Shown here piece after piece: positions 1 through 11,479 of a stretch of 64,000 nt of DNA. The stretch is from contig ML682008.1 of the NCBI GenBank assembly GCA_007922195.1, positions 9,501,191 through 9,565,190 on the forward strand, in the 5' to 3' direction. The notes under the pieces are model-generated. The model was given only the letters and a program-made list of their open reading frames with translations, had not been told where the DNA came from and searched no databases. The position numbers and the translations under genes were made by a program. Within the stretch, counting starts at the first letter, position 1. Each line of letters opens with the position of its first letter. This DNA is from Podocnemis expansa (taxonomy: Eukaryota > Chordata > Testudines > Podocnemididae).

Positions 1-50
1 GACCTTGTGGGGTCCCTTCCAACCCTATGATTCTATGATTCTATGATATA
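1..50 (+). repeat. CR1 LINE 3' end with octamer tail
   Basis: The first bases match the conserved CR1 3' terminus (GGTCCCTTCCAACCCTATG) followed by ATTCTATG-type repeats. This tail is shared by CR1 LINEs and by SINEs mobilised by CR1, so the parent could be either. The 5' part lies outside the window. Confidence 0.75.
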
Positions 51-52
51 AA

Positions 53-86
53 AGCAGAGGTGCTAGCCACTACCTTGTCTGTACAA
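53..86 (-). repeat. Fragment of tRNA-derived SINE head
   Basis: AAGCAGAGGTGCTAGCCACTA matches, in reverse orientation, the A-box/anticodon-arm part of the SINE copies at 11180 and 19924. It directly abuts the CR1 tail at 1-50 but lies in the opposite orientation, so the two pieces come from different insertions. Confidence 0.4.
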
Positions 87-90
87 GCAA

Positions 91-1340
91 GCAATTACTG
101 AGCCTTTGGTTTAAAATCCCACAAAATCATTATGAATGTCATGACTTGGATCCCCTCATGTGAAGGCATCCCCCACTGTCATTTAAAATTTACATTTTTT
201 TTTTTTTTATATTGAGGACACTACAGTCATTTTGAGGTGAATGAGTGATGTGAGACAGACTTTTGCTTCAGGGGTCTTTGGATCACTCGTCTGTCCTTTT
301 CAGCTTTCTGGGGTGTTTCTAATATTTCACTTGTCCTTTGTGATTTTAGTGACTTCCTGTTCTGTCCTGAAATGCAGTTTAAAAAACTGGTTCCTCTCTT
401 ATGTATTCCAGAAGATACTACTCGGATGGTAGAATCCCTGGTGTGTGGGAAAACTTACCTCCCAAAAAGCTACATTCTGAACTTTTAAGGCCTACATGAG
501 CCAAGAGGCAGTTCCAAGGACTATGGCCAGATAGTCTTCAAAGGTCTTTAGGTGGCTAAAGATTTAGGTAAATGCCTATGTGTTCCTAAAGCAGGTTAGG
601 TGCCTAACTCCCATTCAAATCAATAGAAGTTAGGCTCCTAACATGCTAGGAGTCTGTCTAATCTCTTGTCACCTAAATAGCTTTGAAAGTCTGGCCTGAT
701 GTTTCAAGGCCTGACCACTTGTGACAGTAAGATCAGAGCTGGGTATGCAGTTTGACGTATTCTCTGTGACATCTTGAGAGCTCATATACCTTTAAACTTG
801 GTGAATCAACAAGATTAAACCACCACAATGCAACTTTAGAGCTGGAGCATTAACACTCACGTGACTCTCACATGCCTATACGGCGCCTAAAGTGAACACC
901 TTCAGAGAAATTAGGGATGAATTCTTGGTTCTGTTGAAGTCAGTGGCAAAATTATCATTGATTTTGATGGGGCCGGGATTTCATCCTATGTATTTAAGAA
1001 GAAATAATCTATTTCTTCCTTCTTTGCCTGTAGAACAAGACGCTTGATTTATTTGTGTAAGATTTTGAGGGAAAATGTATAGGAAGAAATAAATTTTGCA
1101 TTTAGTTTGTTCTTATCTCCTATAAAAGTAAGTTCCCGAGTTTGCATTGAGCTCCCATTAAAGGTCTGTTTCCTACTTTAATAAGCATCTCTCTATTGGT
1201 TACTGAAAGTTTTATTATTCGGATGGAATGTAGCTGTTCTAAGAGACCATGGCAGTGGAAGGAAAAGCAATCTTTAACACAACCAGTGCCACTTCCATGG
1301 AGGATTTGCATATCAGGACAAAGACCAAATTAGATTCTAT
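91..1340. other. No gene seen (AT-rich)
   Basis: Short open frames only, with a T12 run near 197. No splice-flanked open exon and no recognisable repeat was found by eye. Confidence 0.5.
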
Positions 1341-1344
1341 TCTC

Positions 1345-1920
1345 TGTGGGGCTGGATTAAGTGGCCCCGCCCTGCTTGCCACTGTGGGCCCCTCCCCAGA
1401 CTGGGACCCCACCACCCCCCGACCATCATAAGGCCTCCCAGCCTGGGGCCTCAGCTCCCCACCACTGCACTCCGCAGGTGGGCCTGTGCTGGGGGGTCCA
1501 GGGGGCTACTCTCTGCAGTGTTCCTGCCCTGGCCCTGGTCCAGCTGGTCTTCCCCTAGGGGCAGGACATGCTTGTGTGTGGTGCAGCCCTCCTGGGCCCT
1601 GCAAGGCCATGCTGGAGGCTGCATCACATGCTAGTCAGCCATGTCCTCAGAGTGCAGCGGACACATGCTGGCCCAGGAAGACCAGCCAGCCCGAGAGTGG
1701 GGTGGGAGTGCCATGGAGTGCAGCCTCTGGCCCCAAGGTCCTGTCCTCCCTAGCACCCACAGGGGCCCTTTCAGCACCCCCCCCCAGCTCAGCTGCCTAT
1801 ATGCCAGGCTGAGAGGGGCAGGGGGGGCCAGATCGCACGGCGGCCTTAGGCCCCCCCTTTAGGCTTGGGCCTTGGGCTTCAGTCCCTATAGCTCCTGTGT
1901 TGATCCAGCCCTGGCTCTCT
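1345..1920. repeat. GC-rich block with possible inverted ends
   Basis: A sharp GC-rich, C-rich island in AT-rich DNA. GGGGCTGGATTAA near 1349 and TTGATCCAGCCCT near 1900 are imperfect inverted repeats, flanked by similar octamers (TTCTCTGT and CTCTCTGG, 6 of 8). This would fit a decayed hAT-type non-autonomous element, but the evidence is weak. Overlapping open frames inside it follow from GC richness. Confidence 0.3.
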
Positions 1921-2013
1921 GGGGATCCTGTGCAGAACAAATAGGGAATTAGGAGCCCAAACATCTCTTAAATGGGTCAGCAATAGGAAAACATATTAGT
2001 CCTCTCCTGAGTG

Positions 2014-2414
2014 CTCTAGCTCAGTGGTTCCCAACCCAGGGTCTGGGGACCCCTGAAGGTCTGCGGTCATGTTGCAGGGGGGTCTGCGGAACCTCTCCCT
2101 ACAAGGGCCAGAATCCAGCTGCAGCCCCAATGCATCATGCCAGGGCTGCTTCTCCCTGCCCATGGCCAGATCCCAGCAGGGAGTGAGGCCACGGTGGCTC
2201 CCCAAGAGGGGCAAGGGCAGGGGACCATAGCCACTATGTCTCAGCTTCCCAGCGGCGCAGGCCATAGTGGCAGCGGTGCCACTTGCCAGCTGCCCCACTG
2301 GCCCTGCCAGAGTGGTGCAGGCCAGATTATAATCAGCCAGGAGGGCCGCAAAGATTTTTTTCTGTTAAAAAGGGGTCCGCAGACTGAAAAAGGTTGAGAA
2401 CCACTGGTCTAGCT
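2014..2414. mobile_element. Non-autonomous hAT element, 385 bp
   Basis: Terminal inverted repeats CAGTGGTTCCCAACC (2022) and, reverse-complemented from the right end, CAGTGGTTCTCAACC (2406). Flanking octamers CTCTAGCT (2014-2021) and GTCTAGCT (2407-2414) agree at 7 of 8 positions, as expected for a hAT target duplication. The interior is GC-rich and has no coding potential; its open frames are by-products. Confidence 0.82.
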
Positions 2415-3080
2415 AGTTTGGTGGGCTTTAAACTAAAACTAGCATCTTCAAGACAAATATTCCCAGTAAAATGTTGGTTTTACGCTTGACTCTTCATTAA
2501 ACTTTTTCTGGTGTGCTTGTGTGAAGGAGCTAAGTAATGATCCCCATAATTTTTACTGCTTTTAGGATGCACTTCCCAGCTTATTGGGAAAAATAATACT
2601 CACTTCACTGTCCTTGTGTTTAATGTATGTTTTCTCTACATAAATGTGATCCTATAGTGTCCTGTCTCAGCACTATATATGTATGTTCCTCTGTGATCTG
2701 GGACTTGATAGCTGTGGGTATTCCAAGGACACAGATATTTCAAACTGACTTGTTCCTCTAGTAGTTCTGCAGTTTTTGCTCCAGCCACGAATTGATTTTA
2801 ATGCATGATTGTTCAAGTATGGTCATATTTTTCAGTTTCCTTTTTTTTTTAAGCTAAGATTTCACATGATTTATTCTCTATCCATCTCTACAAACTTTTG
2901 AATCTAAAAGTGACAGAATCTCAGAAATTAACTGCATTATATCTACTACAAAATCCTCTCTCTTCAGTGCAGGGCATAGTGGATAATGGCTTTTGGGGTT
3001 AGTCTGCTCACAAATCTACCAATATCTGTAATTCTACTAAGGGGAAATATGAAATACTGTCTTTGTGTGAACTGCTACGC
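2415..3080. other. No gene seen
   Basis: AT-rich unique-looking sequence with no supported exon or repeat boundary. Confidence 0.5.
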
Positions 3081-3084
3081 TCTG

Positions 3085-4110
3085 TTCGTTTCAAATCTGT
3101 CTGGGTTAGTAAAGGGGTAAAAACTACCCTTAGTTAAAAAGAGGCTTGTAGGAAAAGCAACTGCATGTTTCAGCCTGAAAGAGTTGAAAAACAGGTGTGG
3201 GTGTGGGTGGGTTCTGAAGCAATGCTTGAGGCAGTTCGTCTCCTCCCCTATTGCTTCTCCTGTTCTTTGTTATGGAAGTAATTATTATCAGCTACTTAAA
3301 GACTAAGAGAGCTGAAATCACTGAGCTCACTAGAGGAAGTGAGTCCTTCTTGCTCTGAGCTGAAGAGGAGCAGCAATGAGGTGACCAGCTGATGGATGGT
3401 GAGACCGAAAAGCTGGGCAGTGTGAGTGACCAGAGGGCGGAGCCAGTGGATGGTGAGAATGGCAAGCTGGAGACACGAGTGACCGGAAGGTGGAGCCAGC
3501 GGACAGTGGCCAGAGCCAACAGACAGTGAGAGCAGCCAGTGGTGAGCTGGGCGGCATGAGTGACCAGAGGGTGGAGCCAGCAGACAGTGGGCAAAGCCAA
3601 GAAACAGTTCTAGAAGATGGAGTGAGTGACTAGTAGATGGCATTGGCGGACAGCTGGCGTGAAAGACACTCCCTACATACCCTACGTACGTAGGTTGGGA
3701 GCCTAGTTAGCATTGATTCTCCAGATCAGTGCCAGTTTTGCCAGTAAGTTTGTATGTTCTGTTATATGGTGTGGGTTGTTGGAAACTTCGCTTTATGCTA
3801 ATCTTTCTAGATTAGTGCTGGTCTCTGTATTTGGCCTTTTGCATTCTCTTTTACTACTATTAAAAGGTGTGTTTACTACACTCAGTTTCTTGCTTGTGAG
3901 TGGGGAAGCCTTACCCCTTTGGGGTGCCCAGGAAACAGTGCAGGATTCCCAGAAATTTGGGTGGGGGCTTGAGGCAGTTGGTGGTGTTGCATCATTGGGA
4001 AACCCCTAAATATAGAACCTGGCCTTTGTCCTGCCAGCCTGCCCTGGCAGAAGGGTTACACTTTAATGATCTATCAGTGTCCTTTCCCACTAAAGGGGAA
4101 AGATTGCACT
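3085..4110. repeat. Unclassified interspersed repeat containing a minisatellite
   Basis: The block from about 3085 to 4110 has the texture of an old mobile element but no readable coding frame. Within it, about 3395-3605 holds roughly three diverged tandem units built on the motif GAGTGACCAGAGGGCGGAGCC, with variants at 3427, 3477 and 3560, each followed by a CAGTGGAT/CAGCGGACAGTGG-like stretch. Class is undetermined; an LTR-type or DNA element are both possible. Confidence 0.4.
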
Positions 4111-4129
4111 TTGTAACTCCATTCTATTC

Positions 4130-4900
4130 AAAGGTATGACTTGGAAAAATCTGAGCTGTCCTATTTCTTCAACCTTTTCTCAATTTTTTGTGTATCTCTA
4201 TGAACTGGAGCAGAGAAAGTCTATGTCCTGTTACAATTTGGAAGAGCAAAAAGCTTGGGTTTTTTTTGTATTTAATCAACTTTCAGTTTTCCTAACTGGA
4301 ACTGTGCCTTGCTGCTTCCTCCCTTCTTGACACCTGAGGTTCACCCCTCCCTCCCTCCTCAAAATGCACTTATTACTCTTCACAGCTTTTGTAGTCCTTT
4401 CCATCTGTAAAGCTCCTGTTTCTTCTAGTGATACTCTGTATCAGCCATGTATAAAAACCTCTCGTCAACAAGCTGCGTGACACACAGTCAACATCTTGGC
4501 CTTTTGTATGGCATTATTATCTAACATTTTACAATTAAAACATTTCTGCAGTGAATTGTAGGAAGTAAATCACTTCTCTCTCCTAGCTTCCCTTATGAAC
4601 TGCAGGTAATGTCTCCTGTCCTGTTAGAAGTTTTTCTCCTGTGGAATAAGTCATTCTTTTTTAGTGCTCATATGGCTAAACTTCAAAATTCTAGTTCAGG
4701 ACATCATGCTTTATACTCTTTCTAGTATACACATTCACTTAAAATCCCCACCAATTTTTGTTTGCTATGGCTCCCTTCCATATAGATATAATGTGTGTTG
4801 CATTAGTGTTATTCATTACATAACTACACCTTCAGTTACAGTGAGTCTCTTACAGAACTGAAAACCTGTTTAACAAGTTCTGTACATCTTGTTTTTATAC
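4130..4900. other. No gene seen
   Basis: AT-rich, with short frames only and no supported feature. Confidence 0.45.
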
Positions 4901-4905
4901 TAGAC

Positions 4906-5100
4906 CAGGGGTTCTCAAACTTTTCAGGACTGTGACATGGCAGGGAGGGTTCCCAGACATGCACAAAACATGAAGGCCAGGCGGGGGGGGTGGGGGTGGG
5001 GGTGGGCAGAGAGGGGAGTGAAGGATGGGGCCCCCTACAGGGCATGGGGGTCCCATCCTTGACTTTTGCCCAGGGCCCTGGAATCATTAAAACCACCTCT
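4906..5100. mobile_element. Probable hAT element, one end only
   Basis: CAGGGGTTCTCAAACTTTTC at 4906 is a typical hAT terminal inverted repeat. No matching right end with a convincing octamer duplication was found, so the element is truncated or its other end has diverged. Confidence 0.45.
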
Positions 5101-5600
5101 AACCTGCAGATGAATGGTGTCCTTGAGGCATGGCTACAGAAGCTAGCATGAGGGACAGCTCACTGAAGACTGCCTCCGTGACGCAAGGGAGAGAAAGTAC
5201 CTGGGGGAGTCGTGGACTAATTGATCTGGAGCGGGTCTTGAGGCAGAGCCAGAACAGCAATTAGGGTCCCTGGGCCAGGGCCTAGAGAAGTGAGCAGGCC
5301 TGGGCCCTTTCTGCCTCCCCCAGACTACCAGGGAGCGGTGTATGGACTAGTGGCCACCATGGAGGCAAAGTGGACAAGCCTGGACTAGACTGTACCTCAG
5401 AAGGTGGGGAAACTGAGAAGAACTCAGCCAGAGGGCTGAGGCCTGGAACTAGACACTCAAAAGAGAGAGCACGGGCCACTGCCTGGGGGGGCGGTGGGTG
5501 TTGCTTGAGCAATTCTCCAATTCTATCACCAGGAAGCACCTCGCCTGTGGGTCATGTGCTGCTACCCATCTACGGCTCACTATAACTGCAATTCAAGATA

Positions 5601-6362
5601 TGTGGTCCCAGGGGCATCGCTGGGGTGGGGAAGGACCCGGGGCACGGGCCCAGCACCCGCCCCCAGCGGGCAGGCCTCGCCCCCAGCCAGAAGGCCATGC
5701 CCCCTGGCCAGGCATAGGGCTAGGGGGAGGCCGCACTGCCATGGGCAGCTAGGCCGCGATGCGGCGCGGCCTGTCCCAGCCTGGCCAAAAGCAGCCGCTG
5801 GAGGCTGGGCCCGCATACACATCCCCGTATCCCTGGCCGGGGATGGGACCACTGCGGCCGTGGCTACCAGCAGCCAGGCCCCTGATCCCCAGTGGGGGAC
5901 GGGCCCGCCATGGGCAGCCAGCCGGGCCCCAGATCCCCGGTCAGTGATGGGGCCACCGTGGCCGCAGGCAGCCAGCCAGGCCCCGGATCCCTGGCTGGGG
6001 ATCTGGGCCGTGGCCGCCAGTGGCCGCAGTGGCCCCATCCCTGGCTGGGCATTGGGGGCCTGGCTGGCTGCGGCCGTGGACCTGGCCTCCAGAAGCCACT
6101 TCTGACCCGGCCCCGCTGCAGCCTAGCTGCCCACAGCGGCACGGCCTCCCCCTGGCCCTATCCCTGGCCAGGGGTAGAGCCTGCCTGGCGGCCAGCCAGG
6201 CCCCGGATCCCTGGCCAGGGACGGGGCCACTGCGGCCGTGGCCGGCTAGGGATCGGGACCCGGATCCCCGGCCCGATTGGGCCAGAGATCTGGGGCACTG
6301 GCGTTGGGACTCGGAGCATGTGCCCCAGGGTGCCCAACGCCAGCAATGCCCCTGTGTGGTCC
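5601..6362. mobile_element. GC-rich non-autonomous hAT element, 746 bp
   Basis: Ends CAGGGGCATCGCTGG (5609) and, from the right, CAGGGGCATTGCTGG (6354). A perfect 8-bp target duplication TGTGGTCC lies at 5601-5608 and 6355-6362. The interior is very GC-rich and built from diverged tandem units carrying CCCTGGCCAGGGACGGGGCC-like cores. It is a relative of the element at 24260-24793, sharing the inner landmark GATTGGGC near the right end. Long open frames on both strands reflect composition and are not genes. Confidence 0.85.
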
Positions 6363-7819
6363 CTATGGATAGTCACTGTGTTCCCAAGACCAGAAATTCT
6401 TCTCTAACAGTATCCGCAGGTCTTTACCTATGTCCTTCATCTCTTCTTGTGCTCCCAGCCAAGAGTATAAAGAGTATAAAGAGTGATAAATGTCTCTCCA
6501 GTTCTTTTGCCGCCACAAATCTAAAGATGATAAGCAAAGGGAAAGGAGGGTGGGATGTGAATACGCATAAGAACCATACACCTCAAAGAACTCCACTTAC
6601 AGTAAGGTGACCTTCCATTCTTCTTTCAGTATTTGTCTTCGGGGTATTCACCGTTGATGACTCCCAAGCCACATTTATTGAGAATGAAAGTGCAATTAAG
6701 TGTTCCGACAATTCATGGGATTGCTGAACTAAAGCAAGCCTCCCTGGAGCTTTAAATTGGAGCATAATGCCTGATAAACAAGTGAATGGTTCCCCAGATT
6801 GCTGATCTATAAGCTAGAGAGGGATTCCATAGACGTCACTTGAGCTCTGGTAGAATGAGCCCTAACAGTTTGAGGAGGGTCTTCTGCAGACTCCCAGAGG
6901 AAGGTGTTGTTGGAAATCCATTTTGAGAGTCTTTGAGAAAGTATTTCCTCTCCACATTAGAGATGAACAGCCTCGGTAGTCTTCTAAAGGGCCTTATCCT
7001 GCCCTGGTAAAATGCCAGATCTCTGCACGTGTAAGCGAATGGAGTTTTCTGTTCTCCTATTATTGTGAAATTTCAGGTAATAAAGTGGTAGTAAATATGC
7101 ATCTCTACCCAATGCCTGCTGAAGAGGTAATTATGTTCAACAGGTCTGTCAAGGGTTTGCTTTTTCAGATTTGCATTATGTATTAGTCTTTTCTGGCTTC
7201 AATTTAAGCCAGGTGAATTTAAGTTCATGCTCCAAATTCCCTACATTTGGTGTCGGCTAGTAGCTGCCCTGGGATAAAAGAAAATACATAGAGCTGGATG
7301 TTAGTAGCATACTGACATTAAAGTTTGTGATAAAACTTTGAAGAAGGGAGACCTAGAATGTCTGGCTCCACTGATCTCTGGTAAAACTCTCAGATTGGAA
7401 GAGTGACTGTTGAAACATCAACATCAGCAATGTAGTCTAGAACAGCAGAATAATAGTGTTCTGTTTAATAGTACTTCTCATCTGTATATTTCAGAGATTC
7501 CTTCAGTCTCTTAATTCATACTAGTGTGTATGCTTAATCTGTGAAAAAAACTGTGGGTAGAAGAAGTTTGGCAAGTGTCTTAAAAATAATTTCAATAGCA
7601 AGGGCAAGATGGTGGGCGTGAACTTTGCACACATGTATGGCCCCAGGCTGTGGAGACAGCACTCTTTCATTGTTTTGTGTACCAGGTGACTAGTATGCTT
7701 TCCAGCTTACTACCCTGTGTGACACAGAGTAGATTAGAAGATGCATTGGTGGGTATGTGTATGTAAATCTACTTCTATGCAGGAACTAAAAGTCAAGGGT
7801 TAGACTTTCAACAATGGAT
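6363..7819. other. No gene seen
   Basis: AT-rich sequence with no supported exon, RNA gene or repeat boundary. Confidence 0.5.
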
Positions 7820-7976
7820 GCCTAAACCTATAGTTCTCAACCTTTTGTGGGCTGCAATGCACTTGGTGGCATGTCATGATCCTACAGGATGTACCAGCCC
7901 ACCCTCCTCAAGCCAAATCCAGCCATTTCCCTAGCTCTCCACAACACACTTAGTATGTGGAAACACTGGCCTAAGC
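7820..7976. mobile_element. Short hAT-derived element, 141 bp
   Basis: Diverged ends: TAGTTCTCAACCTTTTGTGG on the left, and on the right a sequence whose complement is CAGTGTTTCCAC. Octamers GCCTAAAC (7820-7827) and GCCTAAGC (7969-7976) match at 7 of 8. No coding sequence. Confidence 0.65.
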
Positions 7977-8734
7977 TTCAGCTTTTAAATCTATATTCAT
8001 TAGTGTTAAGAGATCTGATTAGGAGTTGCTGAGTGGTCAGTACTCAAAAATTAAGCTAATTTTTTAGATATTTAAGTATAGACTTAGGAGCCTAAATGTA
8101 GAAACCTGTTTTTTAAAATCTTGGCCATAATACACAAAAGTCAAGTAATTAGTCTTTCTTTTGCAATCATGGAGCATAGAAGCCCTCTGCTGGCCAGATA
8201 TGGTATCTGTAAATTCTCATAGACATTAATCAAGACCTTGTAGCCTAGACATTAAGGATTCCCTTTCAGAAATAGGATTCAAACACAGTTGGAGTTGCAT
8301 TTAAATATTTCTATAATTACTTTTTCCAATGGCGCATGGACTAATTCTCTTATTTTTCTAAAGCAACCATTGTATAAGCTAAAACATCACAGATAAAAGA
8401 AATTAGAAAGAGAAAAAACATTACATTAAGATGCTGGAAAATTTCTTTACACTATGAAAAGTTGGCTTTTAGATGTTTCAGTTAAACTAGACACATTTAA
8501 GTCTATGCTGGTGCTATCTCCCCTTTTAAACTGCTCATATGTGGAGTGATAAGGTAAACATCAGTAAATGTTTCACATTGGTAGCTTGAAAAGAAAATTA
8601 AAAACTAGAGTTTACAAATAGTTTACAATTACGATTGAAATAGAAGTGGTTGGGCTGCATCAGTCCTTTACCTCAAATGACTTTTGAGGCACTCTATGCA
8701 AAGAGGATACAGGTAAAGACTCTAGGGCTAGGTC

Positions 8735-8996
8735 TACACATAGGCAGTTAAAGTGACATCAAGACAAGGGGAGAACTCAATAGGGTGGGTCTCATCAAAA
8801 TAGTTTTCTAGGCTATGTCTATATTAGCAAGCTTAGTTTGGACTTACATAGTCTGAACTAAGCAGTGCCTGGTTAGTTTGAACTAACCGTGGCTTTTTAG
8901 TTCGAACTAGGCAAAGCCTAGTGTAAACAGGGACCAAATTAGTCTGGATTAAACCTCCTTAATCCAGACTAATTTGCTAATGTAGACATGGCCCTA
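8735..8996. mobile_element. Palindrome-rich MITE
   Basis: Terminal motifs GCTATGTCTATATTAGCAA (about 8813) and TTGCTAATGTAGACATGGCC (about 8972) are inverted. The interior holds TAGTTCGAACTA (8898-8909), the self-complementary GGTTAGTTTGAACTAACC (8871-8888), ACTAGGC/GCCTAGT around AAA (8906-8922), and a perfect 17-bp stem, 8936-8952 with 8959-8975, around a 6-nt loop. It is non-coding. The part before 8813 (AGGTCTACACATAGGCAG) may be a second, partial copy. Confidence 0.7.
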
Positions 8997-8999
8997 GTG

Positions 9000-11178
9000 T
9001 CAGCAGGCAGGAAGCCAAAAAGCACAGTGCTCCAGCAGAAGTTTGGGAGCCTCACAGAGCTACCAGGAGGCAGTGCTGTTTAAGCAGCAAAGTTAGGTAT
9101 CATGATTTAGCATGATTCTCATTGATATTCCAATACTGGCCAGAAGAGAGCCCGTCAGATTCAAGGCAATATTCAGCTGGGAGAGCGCAGCACACACAAA
9201 GACATGGAATCCCAAAGAAATGTGCAATTTTTGTACCCAAGTTACACTTCAAATAAAAACCTTTAAACAAATCTTAATGTAATTTAAATTTATAGACCTG
9301 AAACATGAAATATTTCAGATTAAGAAATTACTTGTTGCTTTAAATTTTGCCAAGTTAACAAGGAAAGCAGAGGACTTTTCCAAGTTAATCAAAAATCTTT
9401 TCGAATTGCACAGCTCCCATCCTTCAGTGACCCATATCTACTATGGTACCATTTATAATCAGCTATTGAGATTCAGAACATGACAATACTAAACAGCACT
9501 GGAGAAACTTAAGCTTGAAATGAATCGACACATATTAAAGCAGCATGTATAAAGGTCCTGATTCTACTTTTCGTATGTCAAAAATTGATTGTACGACAGG
9601 CTACTAACACTGTATGGGATGGAGTAAAGTCAGTCTCAGGCACACCTTACATGGCCACAGTTTAGGTATGGTTAATGGCTGCTCATACATTTCATTCTTA
9701 TGAAAAAAATACTGCGTCAAATGAGTGGAATGCTTAGCTATCATGGACATTTAAGAGTTTGTTAAAAATCTGAAATTATCTGGACAAATTTACACTCTAG
9801 CAGCAAATCAAGTGTAACGTTCCTATGATAGAACATAAACACTTTGATGTAGTTATGACAATGTTACTAAAAATCCACAAATTTGCCTAGGATAAAATGA
9901 AACATTTTGTTTCCCATAATTATGTAAAAAACTAACAACTCACACTAGATTTACATGCTCAAAACAAATCAAACACTTTACTGCAATATAAATAAAATAT
10001 TCACAGACTACTTTTTTAGAAAAACAATTAAACCAAATAATCTTGAATGTTTAGACCCTCTCCCACATCATTTAAAATTAGAAAGTTACTTGCATAATCC
10101 CTTTCTTCAATTTCTTTTTATTTTTGAAAAATTCTTTAATTTATAATATATTTACCACTAATTTTTGTCTTATTTCTTCTTCTGTTTCACTGTTCAAAAA
10201 GGCTCTTTCTAAAGATCCTTAGTTAAGGTAAAAGCAAGCATCATAAATCAATAGCAGACTAGAGAACTATTTAAAAGTTACATATTTAAAGTAAATGATG
10301 GTAGAAGCTGTGTAAGGAACCATGTGTTTGTTTTGATGAAACCATCCCATTAAAGATAACAATTTTAAAGTTTTATTATTAGCATGCCACAGTTACAGAG
10401 TGAAACTGCACCTTAAACCCACTATACTCACGCTTAGGTGCAGCGGTTAGGCAACAGCCTGACTCCATGCACTTCCCTGTGGGTGAAAGACAGACCAGTT
10501 CTCTGTGGTCTCCCCTCCATTTCCCAACAGTGCTAACATGACAGGCCCAACTATATTTGGCACCTGTAATACTCTTTCCCTCCAGAAATCTGTGACCAGC
10601 AAGTTGATTGAAAGAGATTCAAAATCAGCAGCTTCCTCAAATGCATTATTGCATAAAAGGCATTACTTAGGTATTTCCTCAAAGATACAAAGCATGCAGA
10701 AGAACGGGTAAAAACAATACAAGCTCTTTTATGCATAGATCTTATTTACACCCTAATGGTTCCTTGCTGGTTTTTGTAAATTTCCTCAAACCTGGCCCTC
10801 TCCTCCACCCCACTCTCATCTGTTAGGGAGAAACAAACTGTCTTTCTTACAGTACACTGTCTGTGTGTCTCTCCTAAGTCATCTCTAGTCACTGTTGCTG
10901 ACGGCCTATTTTCCTTCTACTTCTTCGCGAGTTTCTAAAATGTAGGATTCTCTTTGATCTTACAGTTAGCCTTGCAAGGAGCAAAATAAGCCATTTTTAG
11001 CCTGCTTGGAGGAGAATAGGGAGTACTCCCCAGTAGACAGCTTTCCCCTGGTTTCCTCCAGAACTGTAATCTCTGTCATTGTTTTACCATTCCTGCTTGG
11101 TTCCTTTAACAACCTCTTTTGATCTAACTCCATGGCAAGTTACTCATCATAAACAATTACACAGAGGCTGTGCCATAT
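9000..11178. other. AT-rich stretch, no gene seen
   Basis: Long AT-rich region with scattered poly-T and poly-A runs. None of its short open frames has convincing splice signals or family similarity. Confidence 0.5.
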
Positions 11179-11179
11179 T

Positions 11180-11297
11180 TATATCATATCATAGGGCTAG
11201 AAGGGACCTCAGGAGATCATTGAGTCCAACCCCCTGGGAATTGAACCCAGGACTCTCTGCATGTTAAGCAGAGGCACTAGCCACTACACTATTTGCA
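11180..11297 (-). repeat. tRNA-headed SINE with CR1 tail
   Basis: Read on the minus strand, the copy has a tRNA-like head (AGTGTAGTGGCTAG, then GGTCCTGGGTTCAA-type B box with an AGAGTCC variant) followed by GTTGGACTCAATGATCTCCT and a CR1-type 3' end. It belongs to the same family as the copies at 12062, 13017, 17413 and 19924. Confidence 0.8.
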
Positions 11298-11479
11298 GGG
11301 CATATTAATTAAAATAAATATTCTTCAGTTTGTCAGTGTTTTAAATCTTAACTGTTATGCTTTGTTTATTTAATATTTTGCCTCTATGAAATACAAGCAA
11401 GTAAAGAAAAAAGCCTAGTAAAGGTGATGCACAAGCTATTCAAGAACATTCACAAATAAGAACAGGTAAATGAATAGGG

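Noticed and set aside
5554..6610. Long open frames of 150-200 codons on both strands
   Set aside because: They lie in a GC-rich hAT element with tandem units; overlapping frames on both strands show compositional bias, not coding.
9955..10146. 63-codon frame in AT-rich DNA
   Set aside because: No splice sites, no family resemblance and the length is expected by chance.
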